From an uncultured Clostridia bacterium (GTDB lineage: Bacteria > Bacillota > Clostridia > TANB77 > CAG-508): 33,407 nt of DNA. The position numbers were made by a program, and so were the translations under genes. The DNA lies in contig CAJFJY010000007.1 of the NCBI GenBank assembly GCA_904384205.1, positions 1-33,407 on the forward strand, written 5' to 3'. Under the pieces are notes generated by a model that was not told where the DNA came from, made no database searches, and saw only the letters and a program-made list of their open reading frames with translations. This document shows positions 7,895 through 16,844 of this stretch, in pieces. The stretch's first letter is position 1. Each line of letters starts with the position of its first letter.

Positions 7895-9135
7895 ATAAAA
7901 AGAAAAAATTAATAATAGTAAGTATAATTGCAATTTTAATTATATCATATCTTGTTTATACTATATATCTATTAATAAAAGAACCAAGTGATATATTTAC
8001 AGTAGAAGAAGGAAATGTATATCAAGAAGAAACAGATATAGGATATATCATAAGAGATGAGCAAGTAGTAAAAGGTGAAAACTATAAAAATGGAATGCAA
8101 CAAATAAAATCAGAAGGACAAAAAGCAGCAAAAGGTGAATCAATTTTTAGATATTATAGCCAAAACGAAGATAGCTTAAAAGAACAAATTGCAGCATTAG
8201 ATGAACAAATACAAGAAGCAATGACAAATCAAGATACAATTCTTAAGTTATCAGGATTTGATTCAGATGTAAAATTAATAGAAAATCAAATAGACGAATT
8301 AGTAGAGTTATTAAATAAAACAACAGATTTAACAAAATTAGCAGAATACAAAAAAGAAATAAGTGAACTAGTAGAGAAAAAAGCAAATATAATCGGAGAA
8401 AAAAGTAATTCTGGTTCATACTTGAAACAATTACAAGATCAAAGAAGTAGCTTAGAAAATCAACTAAATTCTGGAGCAGAATATATTAATGCACCTGAAA
8501 GTGGAATTGTGTCATATAAAGTAGATGGATTGGAGGAAACTTTAACACCAGACAATTTTTCTACATTAAGTAAAGAATTTCTAGAAAATCTGAATTTAAA
8601 AACAGGTCAAATTATAGCGACAAGTGATGAAGCGGGTAAAATAATAAATAATTTTGAAGCATATATTGCAACAATATCGAAATCAGAAGAAGCAAAAAAT
8701 GCGAAAATTGGAGACAGTGTAGATATAAGGATACCAAATAATAAAGAGATAGAAGCAGAAATAGCCTATATATCTCAAGAAAACGAAGAAGAAACTTTAT
8801 TAGTTTTGAAAATAGATGAACAAATAGAAGCATTAACAAGCTATAGAAAAATATCTTTTGATTTGATTTGGTGGAGTCATTCAGGATTAAAAGTGCCAAA
8901 TCAAGCAATAGCAGAACAAGACGGATTAAAATATCTAGTAAGAAGTAGAGCAGGTTACTTAAGCAAAATTTTAGTGAAAGTAGAATATCAAAATGATAAA
9001 TATTCAATAGTATCTAGTTATGACACAGAAGAATTAAGAGAATTAGGATTTACAGAATCGCAGATAAGTTCTACAAAAACACTAGCAGTGTATGACGAAA
9101 TAATCTTAAATCCAGATTTAAATAAAGTAGAGTAG
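7891..9135 (+). CDS. HlyD-like membrane-anchored coiled-coil protein
   Basis: The 414-aa protein starts at a TTG that overlaps the miaA stop (TTGA), behind GGAGGG. It has an N-terminal membrane anchor (about 7-28), an external region with a coiled coil (about 85-185) between two halves of a lipoyl/barrel-sandwich-like fold ([18 protein letters not shown] before, [16 protein letters not shown] after), and a beta-rich C-terminus (GLKVPNQAI). This is the plan of HlyD/membrane-fusion adaptors. No transporter gene is beside it; sepF and divIVA follow, as in other clostridia where such a gene sits by the division cluster. Its role there is unknown. It lacks an outer-membrane context. Confidence 0.75.
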   Translation: MNKKKKLIIVSIIAILIISYLVYTIYLLIKEPSDIFTVEEGNVYQEETDIGYIIRDEQVVKGENYKNGMQQIKSEGQKAAKGESIFRYYSQNEDSLKEQIAALDEQIQEAMTNQDTILKLSGFDSDVKLIENQIDELVELLNKTTDLTKLAEYKKEISELVEKKANIIGEKSNSGSYLKQLQDQRSSLENQLNSGAEYINAPESGIVSYKVDGLEETLTPDNFSTLSKEFLENLNLKTGQIIATSDEAGKIINNFEAYIATISKSEEAKNAKIGDSVDIRIPNNKEIEAEIAYISQENEEETLLVLKIDEQIEALTSYRKISFDLIWWSHSGLKVPNQAIAEQDGLKYLVRSRAGYLSKILVKVEYQNDKYSIVSSYDTEELRELGFTESQISSTKTLAVYDEIILNPDLNKVE

Positions 9136-9142
9136 GGGCTTT

Positions 9143-9342
9143 AAAGAGGTACATATAATATTTTTAACTTTTCCTGTTCATTTCATTCAAAAAGAATTTA
9201 TAAGACTTTCTGAATTAGCCTCTTTCATTCAGGCTCAAAATCAAAGATTTTACCCATGAACATTCCTCATTCAAAAGCCTAATGAATTCTAATTTTCATT
9301 CCAATCAAGCGCCAAAGTTAAAAATATTATATGTACCTCTTT
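9143..9342. repeat. 200-bp element with 28-bp perfect inverted termini
   Basis: Arms at 9143-9170 and 9315-9342 are perfectly complementary over 28 bases. The interior is C/T-rich on this strand and has no ORF. GCGCCAAA stands at the inner edge of the right arm, as in the element at 3498-3689. It fills most of the gap between the HlyD-like gene and sepF. No transposase is present, so it would be non-autonomous if mobile. Confidence 0.75.
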
Positions 9343-9405
9343 TATAAAGAAATATTACAATTATATTACAAACATATTAAAATAATATTACATTTGTGAA
9401 AAGTA

Positions 9406-9434
9406 TTGACAACTTGAAAAAAAAAGTAGATACT
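9406..9434 (+). promoter_or_regulatory. Promoter of sepF-divIVA
   Basis: TTGACA (9406-9411) stands 17 bases before GATACT (9429-9434). The sepF start follows 45 bases on, with AGGAGG. The -35 is perfect and the -10 matches four of six. Confidence 0.6.
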
Positions 9435-9478
9435 TATAGCATGAATACTGTGAAGATAAAAATTTAGGAGGTTTTTTT

Positions 9479-9958
9479 ATGTCAGCTTTAATGAATAAAG
9501 TTTGGGATTTATTTGGGATGGATTCAGCAGAGCCAGAAGAATACGAAGATGAAGATGTATATGATTATGGAGAAGATGAAGAAGAAGTAGAAGATAAAAA
9601 AATATTTGGGAGAAAAAATAACAATAAAGTTGTAAATATGCCACAACAACAAAGTCAAGCAATAAAAATGGTAATATCACAACCAACAACATTTGAACAA
9701 TCTGATGAAATATGTTCATTCTTAAAAGAAAAGAAATCAGTAATAGTCAACCTAGAATACGTCAATAAAGACGTAGCTAGAAGAATAGTTGACTTTATTA
9801 GTGGAGGAGTTTATGCGTTAGATGGATACATTCAAAAAGTATCTAATTCTATCTTTTTAGTAGCACCTTCAAATTATGAAATTACAAATGAAATGGCAAG
9901 AGAGGAAATGAAAAGCAAATTATCTGTTTCATGGCTTAAAAACAATAATCTAAATTAA
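9479..9958 (+). CDS. sepF: Cell division protein SepF
   Basis: SepF anchors and bundles FtsZ at the division site. The 159-aa product begins with a short amphipathic stretch (ALMNKVWDLFG) that would bind the membrane, then a strongly acidic Glu/Asp/Tyr linker (about 17-42). The conserved SepF core runs from about 63 (IKMVISQPTTFEQSDEICSFL) through VNLEYVNKDVARRIVDFISGGVYALDG to FLVAPSNYEI. AGGAGG precedes the ATG. divIVA follows 18 bases later, a classical Gram-positive arrangement. The genes ylmG and ylmH, often between them, are absent. Confidence 0.95.
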   Translation: MSALMNKVWDLFGMDSAEPEEYEDEDVYDYGEDEEEVEDKKIFGRKNNNKVVNMPQQQSQAIKMVISQPTTFEQSDEICSFLKEKKSVIVNLEYVNKDVARRIVDFISGGVYALDGYIQKVSNSIFLVAPSNYEITNEMAREEMKSKLSVSWLKNNNLN

Positions 9959-9976
9959 TAGATTAAGGAGGAAAAA

Positions 9977-10438
9977 ATGATTACACCGTTAGATATAGAA
10001 AATAAAAGATTTGCAAAACAAATGATGAACGGATATAATGTAGAAGAAGTTGATGATTTTCTAGATGAGTTAACAGAAGATTATACTAAAAACTATAAAG
10101 AAGTAAATGAATTAAGAGCAAAAGTAGAAGAGCTTAACAATAGTTTAGTACAATATAAAGCAATAGAGTCAACTTTACAAGACACACTAGTAATGGCTCA
10201 AACAACGGCAGAAGAAGTTAAAAATGTAGCAAAGCAAAAAGCAGATCAAATAGTAGAAGAAGCAAAAGCAACAGCCCAAAAACAAGTAGATGATTTAAAT
10301 AATGAAATAGTAGCAAAACAAAAAGAAGTAGATGATATAAAAAAACAATTTGATATATATAAAGCAAAAATGGAGTCATTGTTAATTTCACAACTAGAAT
10401 TGCTAAAAGATGTTAATAAAGAAACTAATGCAAATTAG
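9977..10438 (+). CDS. divIVA: DivIVA-domain protein
   Basis: DivIVA proteins mark curved membrane at poles and septa and recruit division or wall-growth partners. The 153-aa protein opens with the domain signature ITPLDIENKRFAKQMMNGYNVEEVDDFLDEL in full, then a coiled coil (about 35-75) and a second helical region (about 90-145) of Lys/Glu/Ala heptads. AAGGAGG precedes the ATG. It is co-transcribed with sepF. It is shorter than B. subtilis DivIVA, mainly through a shorter C-terminal tail. Confidence 0.93.
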   Translation: MITPLDIENKRFAKQMMNGYNVEEVDDFLDELTEDYTKNYKEVNELRAKVEELNNSLVQYKAIESTLQDTLVMAQTTAEEVKNVAKQKADQIVEEAKATAQKQVDDLNNEIVAKQKEVDDIKKQFDIYKAKMESLLISQLELLKDVNKETNAN

Positions 10439-10520
10439 TTCTCTTTGTATAAACAAATGATTTAAAAATACATAAGATTTAAAATACACGAGATTTATAA
10501 ATTAAAAACTTAAGATGAAG

Positions 10521-10560
10521 AAAAACAGTTAAAATACGTATGTTTATTTTAACTGTTTTT
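10521..10560 (+). terminator. Rho-independent terminator after divIVA
   Basis: AAAAACAGTTAAAATA pairs with TATTTTAACTGTTTTT around a short loop, and the second arm ends in a T-run. The stem is nearly symmetric, so it could also act on the other strand. The gap 10439-10782 holds this hairpin, a GGTCCCC repeat and the rsmD promoter; I see no gene there. Confidence 0.8.
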
Positions 10561-10562
10561 CT

Positions 10563-10592
10563 AATCTTGCTAGTCGGTCCCCACACAAGCTC
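10563..10592 (-). repeat. GGGGAC-core repeat fragment
   Basis: GCTAGTCGGTCCCCACACAA followed by GCTCA recurs with few changes at 16764-16789 (GCTAGCCGGTCCCCACACGA then ACTCA). On the - strand it carries TGTGGGGACCG, the GGGGAC core also seen in palindromes at 14961, 20526 and 29328. It is probably a fragment of a dispersed palindromic repeat family. Confidence 0.5.
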
Positions 10593-10731
10593 ATTTTAAA
10601 AATAATAATATAACTGAACATAGATAATTTTAGTTTTTAGCAAGTTAATCAAATGTTAAAAAAGTTCATATTACAATTAAAAAACAATGTTACAGAACTG
10701 TTAAATGTATATTACAATTTCATTAATACTA

Positions 10732-10759
10732 TTGACATTGCAGAAAAAGACGATAAAAT
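10732..10759 (+). promoter_or_regulatory. Promoter of rsmD
   Basis: A perfect TTGACA (10732-10737), a 16-base spacer and TAAAAT (10754-10759) precede the ATG at 10783. The 5' UTR would be under 20 bases. Confidence 0.65.
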
Positions 10760-10782
10760 TATAACATAGAGGTATAATCTAT

Positions 10783-11373
10783 ATGAGAATAATTAGTGGA
10801 AAAGCACGAGGAACAAATCTATTTACTCTAAAAGGAAATGACATAACAAGACCAACATTAGATAGAGTAAAAGAATCCATATTTAATATAATACAGAATA
10901 AAATACAAGATAGCATTTTCCTAGACTTATTTTCAGGAAGTGGTGCAATAGGACTAGAGGCTGCAAGTAGAGGAGCAAAATTAGCAATATTATGTGACAA
11001 AGATAAAAATGCTATACAAGTAATAGAAAAAAATATAGAAAAAACACATATGCAAAAACAGACAGAGTTATATATGTGTGATTATGAACTACTGATAAAA
11101 AATAAAATAGACAACAAATTAGACATAGTATACATAGACCCACCATATAAATCAAATTATGCAATTCATGCAATAAAACTATTATTAGAAAAGGGTTTAT
11201 TGAAAAAAGATAGTATAGTAATACTAGAAACAGATAGATTAGAAGATATAGAAAAAGAATTAAATAGTATAGATATAGAAATAATTGACAAAAGAAAATA
11301 TGGACGAGCAGAAATTATCTTTTTGCAACCTAAGAATCACTTAGGAGAAAAAGATAGTATTAAACCTAATTAG
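10783..11373 (+). CDS. rsmD: 16S rRNA (guanine(966)-N2)-methyltransferase RsmD
   Basis: RsmD methylates G966 of 16S rRNA with S-adenosylmethionine. The 196-aa length is typical. Motifs are MRIISGKARG at the N-terminus, TRPTLDRVKESIFNII, the SAM-binding FLDLFSGSGAIGLEAASRGA (about 46-65) and the catalytic YIDPPY (about 124-129). AGAGG stands before the start. coaD, the usual neighbour, is missing; a coiled-coil gene follows 21 bases later instead. Confidence 0.96.
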   Translation: MRIISGKARGTNLFTLKGNDITRPTLDRVKESIFNIIQNKIQDSIFLDLFSGSGAIGLEAASRGAKLAILCDKDKNAIQVIEKNIEKTHMQKQTELYMCDYELLIKNKIDNKLDIVYIDPPYKSNYAIHAIKLLLEKGLLKKDSIVILETDRLEDIEKELNSIDIEIIDKRKYGRAEIIFLQPKNHLGEKDSIKPN

Positions 11374-11394
11374 GAAGAGAGAAAGGAGAAGGTT

Positions 11395-11898
11395 ATGGAA
11401 ATCTTTACATTGCTAGACACTTTAGAAGATTTGTTAGAAAGTAGTAGAAATTTACCATTCTCAAATAAAAGTTTAGTTGAAAAAGAGGAAATGTTAGATT
11501 TAATAAAAGAAATTAGATTAAAACTTCCAGACGAATTAAAACAAGCAAAATGGGTAAAAGAAGAAAGACAAAGAATATTAGTAGAGGCACAAAAAGAAGC
11601 TGATGGAATTGTTAAAGAAGCAGAAAATAGAATAATCGCAATGGTAGATGAACATGAGATAACAAGAAAAGCATATGATCAAAAAACAGAAATTATTGAA
11701 GCTGCAAATGAGATGTCTAGAGAAATTTCAAATGGTACAAAAGAATATGCAGACAATTTATTGGCTTCAACAGAAAACGTTTTAAAAGATACTTTAGGAA
11801 ACTTGGAGAAAAATATGAGCCAAGCTTTAAACTTGATGCAAATTTCACTAGAAGATACAATTAAAACAGTTCAAAATAGTAGAAAAGAATTAAAATAA
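11395..11898 (+). CDS. Coiled-coil protein, ATP-synthase-subunit-like helix bundle
   Basis: The 167-aa protein is nearly all alpha-helical and charged. Residues about 55-110 hold heptad-rich sequence with Ala/Glu/Lys (ILVEAQKEADGIVKEAENRI), of the type seen in V-type ATPase subunit H or F-type subunit b stalks, and in DivIVA-like proteins. There is no membrane segment. AAAGGAGAAGG precedes the ATG. It follows rsmD closely, as a similar conserved clostridial gene does elsewhere. I infer a structural role; the function is unknown. Confidence 0.75.
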   Translation: MEIFTLLDTLEDLLESSRNLPFSNKSLVEKEEMLDLIKEIRLKLPDELKQAKWVKEERQRILVEAQKEADGIVKEAENRIIAMVDEHEITRKAYDQKTEIIEAANEMSREISNGTKEYADNLLASTENVLKDTLGNLEKNMSQALNLMQISLEDTIKTVQNSRKELK

Positions 11899-11909
11899 AC
11901 AAAAATAGT

Positions 11910-11934
11910 AGGGCAGACTGCAGAAGTCTGCCCT
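11910..11934. terminator. Bidirectional terminator between convergent genes
   Basis: A perfect 10-bp GC-rich stem AGGGCAGACT/AGTCTGCCCT closes on a 5-base loop. A-rich sequence lies on the left, while the right side is followed by AAACTATTCTT. It sits between the + strand coiled-coil gene and the - strand membrane protein and can serve both. Confidence 0.7.
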
Positions 11935-11948
11935 AAACTATTCTTCAG

Positions 11949-12326
11949 TTAATTGCCTAAAGAAATCTCTTCAAGAAATCGAAGTAACTTCTTATCATAA
12001 AAAATCAATAATTTAGTTGAACCATCATCTAATAATAATTTTTTATCAAAAAATATTATTTTAAAAGGAAGATTCAACCGTTGTTTTCCTTTTTTATAAT
12101 CTTCAATTATAATGTATCCCTCATGTAAGGAAATTTCATAATTGAAACTATGTGGTGGAAAAAAGGAAAAATACAAAAATCCAACCCATACAGTAAGGGT
12201 GGCCAAAGAAATAAAATCAGCATTAAGGAATATAACTCCCAAAATTGCTAAAAATATTCCAAAAAATAAAGGAACATACACCACTTGACTTATTTCTTTA
12301 TGAAACCGATATAAAGTTTCTTTCAT
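11949..12326 (-). CDS. Small membrane protein with PH-like tail, codon use unlike neighbours
   Basis: The 125-aa protein has two adjacent membrane helices (about 16-35 and 39-57) followed by a beta-rich soluble tail (ISLHEGYIIIEDYKKGKQRL, then a DDGSTKLLIFY stretch). The layout recalls bacterial PH-domain (YcxB-like) membrane proteins, without firm support. GGAGG precedes the ATG. Its codons differ from the neighbours: more CTT, CCT and CCC. It also holds both of the in-frame CGG codons found outside the two frameshift sites (Arg-7 and the Arg of KQRLNL). This, and its opposite strand, suggest later arrival. Confidence 0.75.
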   Translation of the reverse strand: MKETLYRFHKEISQVVYVPLFFGIFLAILGVIFLNADFISLATLTVWVGFLYFSFFPPHSFNYEISLHEGYIIIEDYKKGKQRLNLPFKIIFFDKKLLLDDGSTKLLIFYDKKLLRFLEEISLGN

Positions 12327-12527
12327 TGTTTAACAAACCTCCAATTTCTAAATATAAAACTTTGTTTAAAGTATCTAAATAAGATTAACATAAAAATGAT
12401 AAAAAGTCAAATAATGAAGAACAAAAATTTTCATAAAAATATCAAAAAAAATTCATAAAACTATAGCAATTTATAAAAAAATAATATACAATTATAACAT
12501 AATAAAATTGGAGGAGTATGACAAAAG

Positions 12528-14984
12528 ATGGCAAGAAAAAGAACATATAAAAAAAGGAGTACAGGAGCTAAAAGAATGACAAAAAGAAAAGCATCTAAAA
12601 TAGACATGACAGTAGTAATACTAATAGTAATAAGCATACTTTTAGCAGTATTAATATATACAAAATCAGGAGTAGTAGGAGCAAAGCTAAATGAAGTATT
12701 AGGCGGAATGATGGGAATAATACAATATGTATTACCAATAGGAATATTTGCAATAGCAATCAAGATAGCATGTGACGAAAACGATGGATTAAGCTCAAAA
12801 ATAATACAATATGTAATATTTATAATAAGTATAGCAGTACTAATGAGCACATTTGAAATTTCAACAGGAGCTCTAACCACAAACAAGGAACTTTCCGAAG
12901 TTGTAAAAGATGCATATAGTTTAGGGGCATCAGGAACAGGGGGAGGAGCAATAGGAGCAGTCATTGCAGTACCATTAGTAAATCTTTTAGGAGAAATTGG
13001 GGCAATAATCTTAAGTATAGGAGTTGCAGTAATCCTATTAGTATTCATGTTTGGAATTAATTTATCAGATATAATAAATGACTATATGGATAAAAGATTA
13101 GATAGAAAAGAGGAAAAACAAGAATTAAGAAGACAAAGAAAAGAAGAAGAGCAAGAAAGTAGAGAAGAAAGAAGAAAACAAAGAGAAGAAAGAGCAAAAG
13201 AAAGAGCAATGGCATTACAAGTACAAGAAACAGCCACAGATGAAATGGATAATCAAATAAAAATCAATTTTGGAGGAAGAATAGTAGAAGATGTAGAACC
13301 AAAAAAATTGAAAAAATACAATCATGACAATGATAATCTAATCCCATTAACAAAAGAAACAAAAGGAATGTTAAAACAACAAGAAAAAATGGATCCAGAA
13401 GTAATAGAAAACAATTTATTTAAAACAGAAGAAGAAAAGAAAGAAGATAAAACAAAAGAAGTATTACAACTAGAACATGCAATGGAAGTAGAAGATGAAA
13501 ACTATGAATATCCACCATTAGAATTGCTAAGCAAACCAAGTAAAAAAGCAATAAAAGGTGGAGCAAAAATGCTAACAGATACAGCAACAAAGCTACAAAA
13601 AACACTATATAGTTTTGGAGTATCAGCAAAAGTAGAAAATGTATCAGTAGGACCAGCAATAACAAGATATGAATTAAAACCAGCAGAAGGAGTAAGAGTA
13701 AGTAAAATTGCAAATTTAGCAGATGATATAGCATTAAATTTAGCAGCAGAAACAATAAGAATTGAAGCACCAATACCGGGCAAACAGGCAGTAGGAATAG
13801 AAGTACCAAATAAAGAAAAAGAATCAGTACATTTAAGAGAAGTATTAGAAAGTGATGAATTTAAAAATAATAAATCAAAACTAACAGTTGCATTAGGAAG
13901 AGATGTAGCGGGAGAAATAGAATTAGCAGATATAGCAAAAATGCCACATGTGCTAATCGCAGGAGCAACAGGATCAGGAAAAAGTGTATGTATAAATACA
14001 ATAATAAGTAGTATCATATATAATGCAAAACCAAGTGAAGTAAAACTTGTAATGGTAGATCCAAAAGTAGTAGAATTATCAGTATATAATGGAATACCAC
14101 ATTTGCTAATACCTGTAGTAACAGACCCTAAAAAAGCAGCAGGAGCATTAGCATGGGCAGTGCAAGAAATGGACGATAGATATAATAAATTTGCAACTAA
14201 AGGAGTAAGAGACTTAAAAGGATATAATAAAGCAATAGAAAAAGAAGGAGGAGTAGCAAAACTACCTCAAATAGTAATAATAGTAGATGAGCTTGCAGAC
14301 TTAATGATGGTTGCGGCAAAAGATGTAGAAGAAGCAATATGTAGATTAGCACAAAAAGCAAGAGCAGCAGGAATGCATTTAGTAATAGCAACACAAAGAC
14401 CATCAGTAGATGTAATCACAGGATTAATTAAAGCAAATATACCATCAAGAATAGCATTTGCAGTATCATCACAAGTAGACTCAAGGACAATCTTAGACAC
14501 AGTAGGAGCAGAAAAGCTATTAGGAAAAGGAGATATGTTATACTTCCCATCAGGAGCACCAAAACCATTAAGAGTGCAAGGAGCATTTGTATCTGATGAA
14601 GAGGTAGAAAAAATAGTTGCTTTTATAAAGAAAAACGGAACAGCAAAATATAGTGAAGACATATTAGAAAGTATCGAAAATAATAATAAATCAGATAAAG
14701 AACTAGCACAAGAACAATCAGAAGAAGACGAAGTAGACCCATTTTTAAATGATGCAATAGAAACAGTAGTAGAAACAGGACAAGCATCAACATCATTTAT
14801 ACAAAGAAGATTTAAAGTAGGATATGCAAGAGCCGGAAGAATAATAGACCAAATGGAAGAAAGAGGAATAATATCAGGATACCAAGGAAGTAAGCCAAGA
14901 GAAGTACTAATGTCTAAAGAAAGATGGGAAGAACTAAAAATGGGGCAGGGGGAAAATGGGGACGGACTCAATTTTCCCTCTTGA
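12528..14984 (+). CDS. ftsK: DNA translocase FtsK/SpoIIIE
   Basis: FtsK-type motors pump chromosome DNA through the closing septum. The 818-aa protein begins with a basic tail, then four membrane helices (about 27-48, 62-84, 89-108, 135-184 region). A charged Lys/Glu/Arg linker follows (about 195-325). The motor has GIEVPNKEKESVHLRE, Walker A GATGSGKS (about 479) and IVIIVDELADLMM. The C-terminal winged-helix gamma domain (TSFIQRRFKVGYARAGRIIDQMEERGI) reads DNA polarity. The last 14 or so residues (GQGENGDGLNFPS) are encoded by one arm of an inverted-repeat element and are probably not native. GGAGGAG precedes the start by 11 bases; an ATG at 12518 is out of frame. Confidence 0.97.
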   Translation: MARKRTYKKRSTGAKRMTKRKASKIDMTVVILIVISILLAVLIYTKSGVVGAKLNEVLGGMMGIIQYVLPIGIFAIAIKIACDENDGLSSKIIQYVIFIISIAVLMSTFEISTGALTTNKELSEVVKDAYSLGASGTGGGAIGAVIAVPLVNLLGEIGAIILSIGVAVILLVFMFGINLSDIINDYMDKRLDRKEEKQELRRQRKEEEQESREERRKQREERAKERAMALQVQETATDEMDNQIKINFGGRIVEDVEPKKLKKYNHDNDNLIPLTKETKGMLKQQEKMDPEVIENNLFKTEEEKKEDKTKEVLQLEHAMEVEDENYEYPPLELLSKPSKKAIKGGAKMLTDTATKLQKTLYSFGVSAKVENVSVGPAITRYELKPAEGVRVSKIANLADDIALNLAAETIRIEAPIPGKQAVGIEVPNKEKESVHLREVLESDEFKNNKSKLTVALGRDVAGEIELADIAKMPHVLIAGATGSGKSVCINTIISSIIYNAKPSEVKLVMVDPKVVELSVYNGIPHLLIPVVTDPKKAAGALAWAVQEMDDRYNKFATKGVRDLKGYNKAIEKEGGVAKLPQIVIIVDELADLMMVAAKDVEEAICRLAQKARAAGMHLVIATQRPSVDVITGLIKANIPSRIAFAVSSQVDSRTILDTVGAEKLLGKGDMLYFPSGAPKPLRVQGAFVSDEEVEKIVAFIKKNGTAKYSEDILESIENNNKSDKELAQEQSEEDEVDPFLNDAIETVVETGQASTSFIQRRFKVGYARAGRIIDQMEERGIISGYQGSKPREVLMSKERWEELKMGQGENGDGLNFPS

Positions 14985-15057
14985 GAAAAAAAAATTAGAG
15001 CCAAAAAATTAAGAAAATAGAAAAAAGAGGGAAAATTGAGTCCGTCCCCATTTTCCC
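14950..15057. repeat. Inverted-repeat element overlapping the ftsK 3' end
   Basis: Perfect 33-base arms lie at 14950-14982 and 15025-15057, with an A-rich 42-base loop. Each arm is itself a palindrome around the core GGGGACGGACTC, flanked by AAAAT/AATTTT and GGG/CCC. The left arm supplies the last codons and the stop of ftsK. The right arm lies directly before the ribosome binding site of the next gene. It resembles REP-type palindromes moved by RAYT transposases; none is in the window. Confidence 0.75.
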
Positions 15058-15072
15058 TCGAAGGAGATAAAA

Positions 15073-16662
15073 ATGCAGAAGAAAAAGGATAACATTTTAG
15101 AAAAGATAGTTAAAAGAAACTATAATGATGATTTAGAAACTATATTAGAAGAAAAAGATTTTGCAGAAAATGCAAGAAGTATTCTCCTAAGTATTTTATA
15201 TAAAATAGAAGCATCATATAAAGATGTAGAGATAGTAAAACAAGATATAGAAAGTAAAGACGAATATATAAAAAATTATATATATATAATTCAAAACAAA
15301 TGTAATAACATAAAAATTGTAAGCATGAAAGAACAAGAAAATAAAATAGGAGAAGGAAAAACATTTGTAATAAATAAAGAAAATAAAGAAATTGAATGTT
15401 ATCCAATAGAAAGAAAACTACTATATGCCATAAGTAAAATTGCAAAACCAGATAAAATTGTTAAAGATAAATATTATATAATAAATGAAACATTATCAGA
15501 CCTAATAAACACAGGAAATAGCATAAATATGGTAGAACCTTTAAGAGATTTTAATGGATATTCTTGGACAACAATACCAAGAGAAATAGAAAGTATTTCG
15601 CACAATTTGATATATCAAAATTTAAGAATATTATTAGGATATACATTTTTAAATAAATGGATAAATAATTCTGAATTTGTATTAGACTATTTTGAAGAAT
15701 ATAAAAACTTATTTAAAGAAACATATGGAAACAAAAATGAAAAAGAATTTACAGAAAAAATGTTATCATTATCAATATTATTAGATGCAAAATATGATGA
15801 AGAAAAAATTAAAAAGTTATTAAAAGAAAAAGAGAAAATACAAAAGGAAAGCTCTGTGATAAAAAATAGAGAAAAATTCATAGAAGAAAAAACAAAAGAA
15901 AAAATGAAAATTACAGAGAAAATAAGAGAATATGACACGATATTAAATAACAAAAAAATGTTAGAAGAAGAATATGTAAAAAGAAACGAAAAATTACCAC
16001 TTGAAAAGAAAATTTTCAGTATAAAAGTATTAGCAGAAATAATGTCAAAAGAAAGAGAAGAATTATTCGAAAAAATCGAAAAAATAAATAGTGAGCTACA
16101 GCCAAAAAACTTTATAAAATATGAAAAAGAGTTAAATCAAAAACATAAATATTTAGACTTAGTAACAGAAGATAAAGAAGAAATGGATGATAAAATAAAT
16201 GAATTGCTAATAAAATTGCAAAAAAACTTTTTGGAATGTTTCAAAATGAAAGTACAAAATGCAAAAACAAAACAAGAGATCATAAAATTGATATATGAAT
16301 ATAGATATTATTTATTAATACCATATAATTATGAAAAAAGTATTTATGAAGTAGGTAGATTAAAAGAAAAAATTCAAAATACAAGTAAAGAATTGATAAA
16401 AAAAGCACATGAAATGAAAGTTATAAAAATAGTTTCTAGGAATGAAGATTTAAATTATGAAATATTAAAAAATATATTTAATTCTAGAATTATAAAATTG
16501 GAAGATGTAAACTTAAAAATAACAAATGAAAAAGAAAAATTCTATTTACAATTATTTGATGAACAATTATTTGAAGAAAAAATTGAAATATCTACGAAAC
16601 AAGAGATTAATGCAAAAGAACTAGAATATAGACTTAACAAAAAAATAGAATTATTTGATTAA
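15073..16662 (+). CDS. Unknown 529-aa coiled-coil protein
   Basis: I do not recognise this protein. It has no signal peptide or membrane helix. The first 200 residues look globular, with a motif VEPLRDFNGYSWTTIPREIESISHNLIYQNLRILLGYTFLNKW (about 155-197). Long charged helices follow at about 235-300 and 300-380, and a helical-to-beta tail ends in EINAKELEYRLNKKIELFD. The ATG follows GAAGGAG by 6 bases. It is intact and its codon use matches the neighbours, so it is a resident gene. Its place after ftsK gives only a weak hint of a role in chromosome or cell-cycle work. Confidence 0.8.
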   Translation: MQKKKDNILEKIVKRNYNDDLETILEEKDFAENARSILLSILYKIEASYKDVEIVKQDIESKDEYIKNYIYIIQNKCNNIKIVSMKEQENKIGEGKTFVINKENKEIECYPIERKLLYAISKIAKPDKIVKDKYYIINETLSDLINTGNSINMVEPLRDFNGYSWTTIPREIESISHNLIYQNLRILLGYTFLNKWINNSEFVLDYFEEYKNLFKETYGNKNEKEFTEKMLSLSILLDAKYDEEKIKKLLKEKEKIQKESSVIKNREKFIEEKTKEKMKITEKIREYDTILNNKKMLEEEYVKRNEKLPLEKKIFSIKVLAEIMSKEREELFEKIEKINSELQPKNFIKYEKELNQKHKYLDLVTEDKEEMDDKINELLIKLQKNFLECFKMKVQNAKTKQEIIKLIYEYRYYLLIPYNYEKSIYEVGRLKEKIQNTSKELIKKAHEMKVIKIVSRNEDLNYEILKNIFNSRIIKLEDVNLKITNEKEKFYLQLFDEQLFEEKIEISTKQEINAKELEYRLNKKIELFD

Positions 16663-16669
16663 CACTTTA

Positions 16670-16813
16670 CTATTAAATATATATTATTTTTCGTTCGTCC
16701 CAACATCGCAGAAACTGTATAAAATTAATTAAATTAAAAATTTAATTAATTTTAACATTTTCTAGCTAGCCGGTCCCCACACGAACTCACTCAAAATAAT
16801 ATATATTTAATAG
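16670..16813. repeat. 144-bp element with 21-bp perfect inverted termini
   Basis: Arms 16670-16690 and 16793-16813 are perfectly complementary. Inside lies a long AT palindrome (about 16720-16754) and a copy of the GCTAGCCGGTCCCCACAC repeat at about 16764-16789. It fills the gap before the RNase-like gene and may also act as a terminator hairpin for the upstream gene. No ORF is present. Confidence 0.7.
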
Positions 16814-16844
16814 AAAAAATTTTATTAAATTGTTAGGAGGAAGT

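Noticed and set aside
12518..12550. Upstream mini-ORF overlapping the ftsK start
   Set aside because: Its ATG is one base from GGAGGAG, too close for initiation, and the 10-codon peptide has no features.
16830..16844. TTG start 15 bases upstream for the RNase-like gene
   Set aside because: It overlaps the AGGAGG that serves ATG 16845, and MKITFLGATRTVTGSN is the expected family start.
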